This document shows, piece by piece, positions 1 through 7,561 of a stretch of 19,799 nucleotides of DNA. Under the pieces are notes generated by a model. It was not told the DNA's origin. It saw only the letters and a list, made by a program, of their open reading frames with translations, and made no database searches. The number at the start of each line of letters is the position of its first letter. Within the stretch, counting starts at the first letter, position 1. Source of the stretch: CAYLLT01 sp964591605 (GTDB taxonomy: Bacteria; Planctomycetota; Phycisphaerae; UBA1845; PWPN01); NCBI GenBank assembly GCA_964591605.1, contig CAZQEN010000118.1:1-19799 (forward strand), read 5' to 3'. The translations under genes and the position numbers were made by a program.

Positions 1-655
1 GCTGACTGGCGTCCAGCTCGGGATCGCGGCCCGCGTAGTCGTTCAATACCTCGTGATCGTCCCAGCCGGCCCACAGGGCCCCGGATGCCAGCAGACGCCG
101 CACGTTCGCGTCTGACCGGTTCTGCCGATACTTGGCGCGGTAATCATCCAGGGTGACGGCCACGCCCAGTTCCCCGGCCGGCACATCCGCATAGATCGTG
201 TCGCCGAACCAGATCGAGAAGTCGGCCCCTTCGTCCGCCGCCGTCCCCATCTCCACGAACGGCGCATATGCATAGCTGGTGTCGCCCGAGAACACGAACC
301 GCAGGGGGACCGCCTGTTCCGCCGCAGGCGCCGTGTGAAAACGCCCCGGTTCGCTCATTGCTCCGCGATCGTCCACCCGCCGGAAGCGGTAGTAATACGT
401 CGTCGAGGGCTCGAGCCGTCCGACGGGAACCGTCAGGGTCAGGTCGCTCTCCGCCGTTGCTTCAACGATATCGGCGGCCACGATCCACTCGAACCCGGGA
501 TCGGTTGCGACTTCCACGCTGATCAGCCCCGGCGCGTCCGCCCGCGTCCAGAGCACCGCGCCGCTCTGCGTGACATCGCCGGCCGCCACCCCCAGGCCGA
601 ACTGCTGGAGTGAAGAGCAAAATAAAAGTAGATATGCGCAGGCATTCAGCATCAT
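1..655 (-). CDS. PhoD-like alkaline phosphatase, N-terminal part (runs off left edge)
   Basis: An open frame on the minus strand runs from an ATG at 655-653 to the window edge without a stop, giving 218 codons. A short hydrophobic leader (about residues 3-15) is followed directly by a PhoD_N-type domain start (FGLGVAAGDVTQSGAVLWTR, residues 19-38) and a fibronectin-like beta domain ending near residue 110. The metallophosphatase domain then shows FGDTIYAD (150-157) and WDDHEVLNDY (198-207), which match metal-binding signatures of PhoD phosphodiesterase/phosphatases. The family hydrolyses phosphate mono- and diesters outside the cytoplasm. The start could also be the ATG at 652 or an in-frame GTG at 676; none has a clear ribosome binding site. 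It lies 27 bp downstream of the SDR gene on the same strand, so co-transcription is likely. The family call is firm. Substrate, export route and the C-terminal half cannot be judged. Confidence 0.85.
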   Translation of the reverse strand, partial: MMLNACAYLLLFCSSLQQFGLGVAAGDVTQSGAVLWTRADAPGLISVEVATDPGFEWIVAADIVEATAESDLTLTVPVGRLEPSTTYYYRFRRVDDRGAMSEPGRFHTAPAAEQAVPLRFVFSGDTSYAYAPFVEMGTAADEGADFSIWFGDTIYADVPAGELGVAVTLDDYRAKYRQNRSDANVRRLLASGALWAGWDDHEVLNDYAGRDPELDASQ

Positions 656-682
656 GCCGCAGCATATTATGTCCACGGGGGT

Positions 683-1813
683 TTACTTGGAAGCCTGAAG
701 GTCCGCCACGACGTCCGACGATTCGCCCGAGATCAGGTTCAGCAGCTCGCCCAGGTACTCGGTCATGGGTGTGATCGGCGGAAGGTCCGCACCCAGCTCC
801 GCCCGGAGCCGGCTGTTGTCGTACACCACGTCCATATTGATGAAGGGCAGGTAATACCGCAGCGTCGCAAACAGCTTGCGCCGGTGCGGCGTGTCGATGT
901 GCATGCGGTGAAGATCCCGCGTCCACTTCGTCGGCGGAATCAGGGTCAGCGGCCTGGTCCGCTCGTAGAAGCCGTCCAGGAACCGCACCACCCGTCCGCA
1001 CACCATCGCGTCCTGTGGACCGGCCGACACGTTGTAGCAGTCCCACCGCAGTCCGCCCGGCTTCTGGAGCAGCCGCACGATCGACTCGGCCACGAACGAC
1101 ACCGGCACCACGTCCACCCGCGACTGCGGATCCACCGGCATCGCCTCAAAATCCTGCAGCAGCGGCACAAACCACACGATCGCCCGCGCGAACTTCCGCG
1201 CCCGCAGACCCGCGCTGAGCGTGATCGACGGGCGGATCACCACGTACGGCAGGTCCGACTGACGCAGCACCGACTCGGCCACCGCTTTCGTGCGCGTGTA
1301 CTCGTTGTGATGCGCGTTTTCGGGATCGCTTCCATCCTCTTCGCAGAGGCACTGGTGCGTGACCGCCCCGCAACTGGCCACCGTGCTCAGGTGCACGATC
1401 ATCGGCTTGCGATCGCACTGGCGCACCAGGTCGATCAGGTTGTGCATCCCGGTGATGTTCGTCTCGCGGCAGTGGGCATCCCGGATGAACGACAGCTCCG
1501 AGGCGCAGTGGATGATGACGTCGGTCGTTCGGCGAAGATGGTTGAAGTCCTCGTCGCTGAGTCCAAAACGAGGCTGCGCCACGTTGCCCGCCACGGCGTG
1601 CAGGCAGGAGGCCGAGGCGGCGACTGCGTCCTGACTCAGATGGAGACGTTCGATCAGGCGGGCGCGGGCATCTCCCCGGGTCCCAGGACGCACCAGGCAA
1701 TGGATATCGCCCGAGTGAGTCTGGAGCATTCGGCGGACCATTTCGCCGCCGATGAGACCTGTCACGCCCGTAATGAAGACATTGCTGTTTGCGGTGACGA
1801 TCGGTTGCGCCAT
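683..1813 (-). CDS. NAD(P)-dependent SDR, thioester-reductase / male-sterility type (NAD_binding_4)
   Basis: This 376-aa protein begins with a Rossmann-fold strand and the nucleotide-binding motif GVTGLIG (residues 16-22). It continues with the strand-4 segment VIIHCASELSF (about 99-109), a Ser/Thr pair at 143-144 and the catalytic YTRTK (Tyr172, Lys176). This layout is typical of extended SDRs of the thioester-reductase/fatty acyl-CoA reductase group (PF07993). Related enzymes reduce acyl thioesters or act on nucleotide sugars; the substrate here cannot be told. No adenylation or carrier domain is attached, so it is a stand-alone reductase domain. The ATG at 1813-1811 has only a weak upstream GGA. 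It is the first gene of a probable two-gene unit with the PhoD-like phosphatase. A generic sugar epimerase/dehydratase is the main alternative. Confidence 0.8.
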   Translation of the reverse strand: MAQPIVTANSNVFITGVTGLIGGEMVRRMLQTHSGDIHCLVRPGTRGDARARLIERLHLSQDAVAASASCLHAVAGNVAQPRFGLSDEDFNHLRRTTDVIIHCASELSFIRDAHCRETNITGMHNLIDLVRQCDRKPMIVHLSTVASCGAVTHQCLCEEDGSDPENAHHNEYTRTKAVAESVLRQSDLPYVVIRPSITLSAGLRARKFARAIVWFVPLLQDFEAMPVDPQSRVDVVPVSFVAESIVRLLQKPGGLRWDCYNVSAGPQDAMVCGRVVRFLDGFYERTRPLTLIPPTKWTRDLHRMHIDTPHRRKLFATLRYYLPFINMDVVYDNSRLRAELGADLPPITPMTEYLGELLNLISGESSDVVADLQASK

Positions 1814-1936
1814 TCTGTGTCCAACAGAGCGTTATGTTCGCTGCAGGCCTAACGGGGGCTGATGCTACCGGATGAGCAGGTCTGCAGCCAGTCCTGCCTC
1901 GAAAATGGCCAAGTCATTCCCGGGCAAGAGACGACG

Positions 1937-1942
1937 ATTATA
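1937..1942 (-). promoter_or_regulatory. possible -10 box upstream of the SDR gene
   Basis: The minus strand reads a perfect TATAAT here, 124 bp before the SDR start codon. No good -35 hexamer lies 16-18 bp further upstream (the best is GTCGAC/TGTCGA), so this is only a candidate. An A+T-rich hexamer of this quality is uncommon in the surrounding GC-rich DNA. Confidence 0.25.
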
Positions 1943-2003
1943 ACCCATTCATGTCCCGCGTCGACACCCTGATTCTCATGGTGAGCTAATGATAAGGCGA
2001 ATC

Positions 2004-2020
2004 CCGCTTTTCGCAAGCGG
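2004..2020. repeat. short hairpin in the intergenic region 1814-2235
   Basis: CCGCTT (2004-2009) and AAGCGG (2015-2020) form a perfect 6-bp stem around the loop TTCGC. With the larger hairpin at 2068-2123 it makes up the recognisable content of the 422-bp gap between the divergent SDR and DUF1549/1553 genes. No convincing gene is seen in the gap. Confidence 0.5.
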
Positions 2021-2067
2021 CGGGCGTGCCCTCGCCTCAGCCCATCGGGGTGCATGACACTTTGGAT

Positions 2068-2123
2068 GGGTGGCATGGGCAGCGTGCATTCGCATCTGCG
2101 AATGCATACCGCCTTGCCCACCC
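2068..2123. repeat. large imperfect hairpin with a 22-bp palindromic core
   Basis: TGCATTCGCA (2085-2094) and TGCGAATGCA (2097-2106) are perfect complements separated by two bases. Outside them GGGC (2077-2080) can pair with GCCC (2116-2119), and further G-rich and C-rich arms extend to about 2068 and 2123. This is probably a dispersed intergenic repeat. It lies before the GTG start chosen for the next gene and so argues against a longer reading from an ATG at 2026. Confidence 0.55.
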
Positions 2124-2161
2124 TGCCAATTCTGTCACGCACCCTCCCGCCGCCTTTCGGC

Positions 2162-2190
2162 TTGCCTCCGTCCCCAGGAAGCGGTACAGT
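2162..2190 (+). promoter_or_regulatory. weak sigma70-type promoter before the DUF1549/1553 gene
   Basis: TTGCCT (2162-2167) and TACAGT (2185-2190) are separated by 17 bp, with 4 of 6 matches to consensus in each box. This would start transcription near 2197, about 40 nt before the GTG start at 2236. The match is modest and could be chance. Confidence 0.25.
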
Positions 2191-2235
2191 GCTCAAAGTC
2201 AGCAGCTCCAGCACTTTCAGACGGCCGGTTCAACT

Positions 2236-4641
2236 GTGAAGCCACTCAAACTCCGTTTTGCAGTGACCCTCTGTGCATTGGCAGTGACCCTTCACCGCAC
2301 AGGTGGCGCACCACCGTCACCCCCTAACTCTCAATCGGCAGGAATGGAGCTTTTTGAGAAGCGAATCCGCCCCGTTTTGGTCGACAACTGCCATCGCTGC
2401 CATAGTGCCCGCAGTCAGCGCCTCCGGGGGGAATTGCGGCTGGACACCCGAGCTGGCCTGCTTCGGGGAGGTCAATCCGGCCGCAGTGCCGTCGTCCCCG
2501 GCCACCCGGACCGCAGCCCCCTCATCCAGGCCGTCCGCTACCTCGACGACCTCCTCCAGATGCCTCCGTCCGGCAGGCTCCCCGACGACGCCATCGCCGA
2601 CCTGACCCGCTGGGTCGAAATGGGGGCGCCCTACCCCGACGAATCCCCTCCGCAGGCCCCGGCGGCCCCGCCGGCCGGCGAAGCTCCGGCTGAGCAGCGC
2701 CGACACTGGTCCTTTCAACCCCTTCAAACCCCGCCCGTGCCCGAGCCGCGCGACCTGTCCTGGCCCCAGGGCCCCGTCGATCGCTTCATCCTGGCCCGCC
2801 TTGACCAGAAAGGCCTCACGCCGGCCGGCCCCGCCGATAAACGCACATGGCTCCGGCGCGTCACTTGCGACCTCACCGGCCTGCCCCCGACGCCCGACGA
2901 GATCGCCGGTTTCCTCCAGGATGACACACCGCAGAGCTTCGCCCGCGTCGTCGACCGCCTCCTCGCCTCACCCCGCTACGGCGAGCAGTGGGGCCGACAC
3001 TGGCTCGATCTGGCCCGCTATGCCGACACCAGCGGCGACAGCTCCGATTACCCGATCCCCGAGGCCCGGCTCTACCGCGATTACGTCATCGATGCCTTCA
3101 ACCGCGACAAGCCCTACGACCGGTTCATCCGCGAGCAGATCGCCGGCGACCTGCTGCCCGCCGCCGACGAGGCTCAGCGATGCCAACAGACCATCGCGAC
3201 CGGTTTCGTCGCCCTCTCCCGCCGGTTCGGCGTGGGGCCGGAGCATCAGTTGCATCTCACCATCGAGGACACGATCGACACTCTGGGTAAGGCGGTCCTG
3301 GGTCTCACCGTGAGCTGCGCCCGCTGCCACGACCACAAGTTCGATCCGATCTCGACGGACGATTACTACGGCCTGTATGGCTTCTTCAGCAGCACGCAGT
3401 ACCCCTTCGCGGGCTCCGAGAACCGCCCCCGCCCGCACCACCGCGTCCTGCTCCTCCCCCCGCAGGAAGTCCGCGAAAAGTTCAAGAACGTGTCCGCCGC
3501 GCTCGACGAAGCGGAAGCGATCATCGAGCAGATCAACGGCGATTCCAAACGCCGCAAAGAGCAGAACGATGCCGTCGCCCGCCGCGATAAGATCTACAAG
3601 GATCTCAGCCCCGTCCCCTTCGCATACGCACTCGCGGAGGGCACACCCGCCGATGCCGCCGTCCAGATCCGCGGCGAGCCCGGCCGCCGCGGCCGCGTCG
3701 TCCCGCGGCGATTTCTCACCGCCCTCGGCGGCCAGACGCTCCCGCCCGGCACCAAGGGCAGCGGCCGCCTCGAACTGGCCCGCTGGCTCACGGATCCGCA
3801 GAATCCCCTCATCGCCCGCGTCATGGTGAATCGGATCTGGCAGCACCACTTCGGCAAAGGACTCGTCGCCACGCCCAGCGACTTCGGCACCCGCGGCCAG
3901 CCGCCGACCCACCCCGAGTTGCTCGACTATCTCGCCCGACGCTTCATCGACTGCGGCTGGTCCGTCAAGACGATGCACCGCGAGATCATGCTCTCTGCCG
4001 CCTATCGCATGTCGAGCGCGTCGAACCCACGGTTCGCCGAGATCGATCCCAATAACGATCTTCTCTGGCATTTCCCCCGCCGGCGCCTCACCGCCGAAGA
4101 AATCCGCGATACGATGCTTGCCGTCTCCGGTGAACTGGATCTCCAGCGCCCCGGCCGGCACCCCTTCCCGCCCGAGTGGGAATGGCGCTACACGCAGCAC
4201 GCCGCATTCACGGCCGTGTACGAGTCCAGGCATCGCAGCGTGTACGTCATGCAGCAGCGCCTGCGTAAGCACCCGTTCTTTGCCCTCTTCGATGGCGCCG
4301 ATACGAACACGAGCACCGCCTCGCGGATCGACGGCACGACGCCTCTGCAGGCGCTTTTCTTCATGAACGACCGGTTCGTCTTCGACCGTGCCGACGCCCT
4401 GGGCGCCCGCCTGGCCCGCGAGGCGCCGAGCGATCTCGAGCGCATCCATCTGGCCTGCGAGCTGCTCTTCGGACGTCCTCCGCAGGCCAAGGAGATCGCC
4501 CGCTCGGTCGACTATTTGAGGCGATATGAAGAACAGTCGGCCGACGCGACCTCTCAGCCGGCCGCCCGCAGCGCCTCATCCGCGCTGGCCAGTTTCGCTC
4601 GCGTCCTGATGAGCACCAACGAGTTCATGTTCGTGGATTGA
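2236..4641 (+). CDS. secreted planctomycete cytochrome-like protein, PSCyt1 + DUF1549 + DUF1553 (PSD1 family)
   Basis: The protein has 801 aa from a GTG start. That start is chosen because the codons after it encode a typical signal peptide (basic Lys/Arg, then a hydrophobic stretch at about 8-20). The longer reading from an ATG at 2026 runs through a palindromic repeat and looks non-coding. A C-type cytochrome-like segment carries CHRCH (Cys52, Cys55, His56). It is followed by a large DUF1549 domain (about 160-400) containing a second CxxCH (Cys361-His365), then DUF1553 from about residue 490 to the end. The linker between the last two domains is short. These proteins are nearly always paired with a DUF1501 protein, as here. 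They are thought to act in the cell envelope, possibly on complex polysaccharides, but no activity is established. No strong Shine-Dalgarno precedes the GTG. Confidence 0.9.
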   Translation: MKPLKLRFAVTLCALAVTLHRTGGAPPSPPNSQSAGMELFEKRIRPVLVDNCHRCHSARSQRLRGELRLDTRAGLLRGGQSGRSAVVPGHPDRSPLIQAVRYLDDLLQMPPSGRLPDDAIADLTRWVEMGAPYPDESPPQAPAAPPAGEAPAEQRRHWSFQPLQTPPVPEPRDLSWPQGPVDRFILARLDQKGLTPAGPADKRTWLRRVTCDLTGLPPTPDEIAGFLQDDTPQSFARVVDRLLASPRYGEQWGRHWLDLARYADTSGDSSDYPIPEARLYRDYVIDAFNRDKPYDRFIREQIAGDLLPAADEAQRCQQTIATGFVALSRRFGVGPEHQLHLTIEDTIDTLGKAVLGLTVSCARCHDHKFDPISTDDYYGLYGFFSSTQYPFAGSENRPRPHHRVLLLPPQEVREKFKNVSAALDEAEAIIEQINGDSKRRKEQNDAVARRDKIYKDLSPVPFAYALAEGTPADAAVQIRGEPGRRGRVVPRRFLTALGGQTLPPGTKGSGRLELARWLTDPQNPLIARVMVNRIWQHHFGKGLVATPSDFGTRGQPPTHPELLDYLARRFIDCGWSVKTMHREIMLSAAYRMSSASNPRFAEIDPNNDLLWHFPRRRLTAEEIRDTMLAVSGELDLQRPGRHPFPPEWEWRYTQHAAFTAVYESRHRSVYVMQQRLRKHPFFALFDGADTNTSTASRIDGTTPLQALFFMNDRFVFDRADALGARLAREAPSDLERIHLACELLFGRPPQAKEIARSVDYLRRYEEQSADATSQPAARSASSALASFARVLMSTNEFMFVD

Positions 4642-4663
4642 TGCCCGGCTGGAGTCCTGTGAC

Positions 4664-6043
4664 ATGTCCCGAAGCTGCCGTTGCTCCCGTCGCGATGCGA
4701 TTCGCTCTCTCCTGGGCGGCTCCCTCCTCATGCCCGCCCTGCTCAGCGAGCTCCTCGCCTCCCAGCAGACTCCGGCCGCCTCTGCCGATCCCCTCGCCCC
4801 GCGCCCGCCGCACTTTCCCGCCAGGGCCAGGCGCGTCATTTTCCTGTACATGAGCGGCGGCGTCTCGCACGTCGATTCGTTCGACTACAAACCCCGTCTC
4901 TTCGCCGACGCCGGCAAAGAAGTCCACCCCAAACGCTTCGCCACCCGCCCGCTCTGGGAGTTCCGCCCCCGCGGCGAAAGCGGGATCATGATCAGCGATC
5001 TCTTCCCCCACATCGCCGAATGCGCCGACGACCTCTGTGTCATCCGCTCCATGCGCGGCGACCACGGCAACCACTTCGAGGCGACGCTCGGCATTCACAC
5101 CGGCTCGGTCACCGTCACGCGCCCGAGCATCGGCTCCTGGGTCAGCTACGGCCTCGGTACGCCCAACCGGAACCTGCCCTCCTACGTGGTCATCGCCCCC
5201 GAATTGCCCTACGCCGGCGGCCAGGTCTGGTCCGCCGACTTCCTGCCCACCTGCCACCAGGGTGTGCGGATCGTCCCCGGCCCCGAGCCGATTCCAGATG
5301 TCAACCGCCGTCTCCCCAGCCAGCAGCTTCAGGACATGGAGCTCGGCCTGCTCGCCTCGCTCAACCAGCATCATCAGGCGATGCGCGGGGCCGACCCGGC
5401 CCTCGCCGCCCGCATCCGCTCGTTCGAGACGGCCGCCGGCATGCAGCAGGAGGCGCCGGAGGCGTTCGACGTGTCCAGGGAGTCGGACGCGACGCTCGCC
5501 CTGTATGGCCTCGAACGCGGCTCGACGAAGGGCTTCGCCTGGCAGTGTCTCGTGGCCCGCCGCCTGGCCGAGCGGGGCGTCCGCTTCATCGAGCTCATCG
5601 ACACCGGCTCGAACCGCAACTGGGACGCCCACGGCGACATGAAGACCCACGAGCCGCTCGCCCGCAACGTCGACCAGCCCGTCGCCGCGCTCCTCAAGGA
5701 TCTGAAATCCCACGGCCTCTGGGACGACACGCTCGTTGTCTGGACGACCGAGTTCGGCCGCACGCCCCTGGTGGTTGCCGCCGACCACAAGGGCCGCGAA
5801 CACCACGCCGCCGCCTTCTCCTCATGGCTCGCCGGTGGGGGGGTCAAAGGCGGCCTCGCCTACGGCCAGACCGACGACTTTGGCGAGAAGGTCGCTGACA
5901 AACAGGTCCACGTCCATGACTTCCACGCGACGATCCTCCACCTGCTCGGCCTCGATCACGAAAAGCTCACCTACCGCCACGCCGGCCGCGACTTCCGCCT
6001 CACCGACGTCCACGGGAACATCATTCACGACATCCTCGCGTAG
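4664..6043 (+). CDS. DUF1501 domain protein, Tat-exported
   Basis: This 459-aa protein begins with a twin-arginine type leader (SRRDAIRSLLGGSLLMPALL, residues 9-28) preceded by a Cys-rich start. It then follows the DUF1501 pattern: VIFLYMSGGVSHVDSFDYKP, a central GDHGNHFEATLGIHTG block, VWTTEFGRTP and the closing region HDFHATILHLLGLDHEKLTYRHAGRDFRLTD. DUF1501 belongs to the alkaline phosphatase/sulfatase-like fold, but its chemistry is undefined. The start is supported by GGAG about 9 nt upstream. Only 22 bp separate it from the preceding DUF1549/1553 gene, so the two are almost certainly one operon and are exported by different routes (Sec and Tat). Length and domain are normal for the family. 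Confidence 0.92.
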   Translation: MSRSCRCSRRDAIRSLLGGSLLMPALLSELLASQQTPAASADPLAPRPPHFPARARRVIFLYMSGGVSHVDSFDYKPRLFADAGKEVHPKRFATRPLWEFRPRGESGIMISDLFPHIAECADDLCVIRSMRGDHGNHFEATLGIHTGSVTVTRPSIGSWVSYGLGTPNRNLPSYVVIAPELPYAGGQVWSADFLPTCHQGVRIVPGPEPIPDVNRRLPSQQLQDMELGLLASLNQHHQAMRGADPALAARIRSFETAAGMQQEAPEAFDVSRESDATLALYGLERGSTKGFAWQCLVARRLAERGVRFIELIDTGSNRNWDAHGDMKTHEPLARNVDQPVAALLKDLKSHGLWDDTLVVWTTEFGRTPLVVAADHKGREHHAAAFSSWLAGGGVKGGLAYGQTDDFGEKVADKQVHVHDFHATILHLLGLDHEKLTYRHAGRDFRLTDVHGNIIHDILA

Positions 6044-6047
6044 GCGC

Positions 6048-6103
6048 AATGACGAAACCCGAATCCCGAATGCCCAGACCCGCAGGACCTCCTGTTCGTC
6101 ATT
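6048..6103. repeat. inverted repeat after the DUF1501 gene
   Basis: AATGACGAA (6048-6056) and TTCGTCATT (6095-6103) are perfect complements around a 38-bp spacer, which itself holds CAGG-ACCT-CCTG (6083-6094). It begins 4 bp after the DUF1501 stop codon, so it may end or stabilise that transcript. The GAATGACGAA-type wording resembles phrases dispersed in planctomycete intergenic DNA. The rest of 6104-6360 shows no recognisable gene. Confidence 0.5.
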
Positions 6104-6360
6104 CGAGCTTCCCGTGCAACGGGGCCGGCCGCCGCCCTCCCGCGACCGCCCCGCGATCGCTCACGCCCTCGCCGGTCACGATGGGGGGGGCCGGCGGCCC
6201 ATCGCACCGGTGGCCCATCTTCGCGCACGCCAGGAGGGTGAGGTCACCGATGATGAGGAGCGGCAGGGCGGGCCGGTATCCGATTGCCCCTCTTTGGCGT
6301 CCACGGTGGGAGACAACGCCCGCGACGCCCCTTCAGCAGAGCTGGAGTGACACAAATCCG

Positions 6361-6486
6361 TCAGTCCAAGAGCGCCGCAAACAGATCGGGCAGAAGGTTG
6401 AACACGAGGTCCAAAATGAGTTCGATCACGCGTCCGCCGACGCTTTCCGATGAGTTGGATGAGCTGCCGTTCATGAAGGTAAACAT
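6361..6486 (-). CDS. possible small protein with an amphipathic C-terminal helix
   Basis: A 41-aa reading frame runs on the minus strand from ATG (6486-6484) to TGA (6363-6361), with a second in-frame ATG at 6474. The first half is Ser/Asn-rich. The second half (about residues 19-41) alternates Leu/Val/Ile/Phe with Asp/Glu, including RVIELILDLVFNLLPDLFAA, which would make an amphipathic or membrane-associating helix. Third codon positions are about three-quarters G or C, as expected for genes here. Against it, there is no visible ribosome binding site and no clear promoter. I do not recognise a family. It could be a real small protein or a chance frame. Confidence 0.3.
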   Translation of the reverse strand: MFTFMNGSSSNSSESVGGRVIELILDLVFNLLPDLFAALLD

Positions 6487-6588
6487 AGCACGCGAACGGC
6501 CGGCCCGGCGATGAGAATCGGCGGCGATTTGTCGACCCGGTCGGCCGCTGTTATCCGTTCAAAACTCACAGCCACTCTGCACTGATTT

Positions 6589-6617
6589 TTGACACACCGG
6601 CCGATCACCATTACCAT
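6589..6617 (+). promoter_or_regulatory. sigma70-type promoter of kdsB
   Basis: A perfect -35 TTGACA (6589-6594) is separated by 17 bp from TACCAT (6612-6617). The -10 box keeps the key first T, A and last T. Transcription would begin near 6624, giving a leader of about 47 nt before the kdsB start. Confidence 0.55.
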
Positions 6618-6670
6618 AGCTCGATGTTCGCTCTCTACCCCAGTCGTGCCCAGTCGAAAGGGCCCCGGAG

Positions 6671-7438
6671 TTGACCGTAGCCGCGATCATCCCCGCGCGT
6701 TACGCCGCTACCCGTTTTCCCGGAAAACCTCTCGCCCGTCAGACCGGCAAGTTCCTCATCCAGCACGTGTACGAGGCGGTCAAAGCCGCACGGCGGGTCG
6801 GGCGGGTCCTGGTGGCGACCGATGACCAGCGCATCGCGGACGCGGTGCGCAGTTTCGACGGCGAGGTGGCGATGACACGGTCCGACCACCCGACCGGCAC
6901 CGACCGCGTCGCCGAGGTCGCCCGCACTCTTGGCGGCTCCGGCGGCTCCCCGGTGTCTCTGATCATCAACGTGCAGGGCGACGAGCCCGAGATGGACCCC
7001 CGCTCGATCGATCGCCTCGTGGAGGTCATGGAGGAGCGGCCCGACGCCCCGATGGGCTCCCTCGCCTGCCGATTCACCCGCATCGAGGACGTGCTCAACC
7101 CCGCCTGCGTCAAAGTCGTGCTCGACCAGAACGGCTACGCCCTGTATTTCAGCCGCAGCGTGATCCCGTACCCGCGAGACACCGCCGGCCGGCCGCAGGA
7201 CCCGTCCCGTTGGCTCCTGCACCAGGGAATCTACGCCTACCGCGCCGATTTTCTGCAGGCATACACGAAGTGGCCGCCCACGGATCTCGAACGTGCAGAA
7301 CAGCTCGAACAACTCCGCGCCCTCGACCACGGCGTCAGGATCGCCATGGCCGTCGTCGCGCGAGAAAGCACCGGCATCGATACGCCCGAGCAATATGAAG
7401 CCTTTGTCGAGCGATACGCTCGACGCAGCGAGAAGTGA
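6671..7438 (+). CDS. kdsB: 3-deoxy-manno-octulosonate cytidylyltransferase (CMP-Kdo synthetase)
   Basis: The 255-aa protein carries the KdsB signature throughout: IIPARYAATRFPGKPL at the N terminus (CTP-binding), VATDDQRI, DHPTGTDRVAE, NVQGDEPEM (metal and nucleotide site), FSRSVIPYPRD, HQGIYAYRADFL, LERAEQLEQLR, and TGIDTPEQYEAF at the end. It activates Kdo with CTP for lipid A-core assembly in the cytoplasm, so the organism makes Kdo-containing LPS. The start is TTG at 6671: no ATG or GTG lies in frame upstream before a stop, the conserved N terminus starts directly here, and GAAAGGG lies about 8 nt upstream. It is followed 123 bp later by the CTP synthase gene, which supplies its co-substrate. 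Length is normal for the family. Confidence 0.95.
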   Translation: MTVAAIIPARYAATRFPGKPLARQTGKFLIQHVYEAVKAARRVGRVLVATDDQRIADAVRSFDGEVAMTRSDHPTGTDRVAEVARTLGGSGGSPVSLIINVQGDEPEMDPRSIDRLVEVMEERPDAPMGSLACRFTRIEDVLNPACVKVVLDQNGYALYFSRSVIPYPRDTAGRPQDPSRWLLHQGIYAYRADFLQAYTKWPPTDLERAEQLEQLRALDHGVRIAMAVVARESTGIDTPEQYEAFVERYARRSEK

Positions 7439-7530
7439 GAAACAGGACGTGAGAAGACACAGGACAAAGCCGCGATGCTTCGCCCCCGCTGACCTTCTTC
7501 ACTTTCTCACCTTCTCCCCTTCTCACCTTT
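7429..7530. repeat. purine-rich / pyrimidine-rich complementary tracts between kdsB and pyrG
   Basis: GAGAAG/GTGAGAA-type purine words at 7429-7460 face a C/T-only tract with CTTCTCAC and CTTTCTCACC words at 7493-7530. GTGAGAAG (7449-7456) is perfectly complementary to CTTCTCAC (7519-7526), and several other registers also pair. A similar CTCACCTTCTCACTTT phrase occurs at 16422-16443. It is a dispersed phrase that could fold in the kdsB-pyrG transcript. Confidence 0.45.
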
Positions 7531-7561
7531 GGATGGGACAGCAAGCACGGAGGATCACCCG

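Noticed and set aside
1849..2214. 121-codon minus-strand frame in the first intergenic region
   Set aside because: No family resemblance, no ribosome binding site, and it is made largely of hairpin repeat sequence.
2026..2235. 70-residue N-terminal extension of the DUF1549/1553 protein
   Set aside because: It runs through a palindromic repeat and would bury the signal peptide that begins at the GTG at 2236.
4625..5806. 393-codon open frame antisense to the DUF1501 gene
   Set aside because: Low-complexity Gly/Ala/Val/Arg shadow of a recognised gene. The same reasoning removes the 493-codon frame at 2968-4449 and the 351-codon frame at 10914-11969.
6049..6453. 134-codon plus-strand frame after the DUF1501 gene
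   Set aside because: The translation is Pro/Arg/Ser-rich without motifs, and it begins inside an inverted repeat.
6551..6570. TGTGAG...GGATAAC on the minus strand resembling a lac operator
   Set aside because: Chance likeness: spacing differs from the operator and no LacI-family gene is present.
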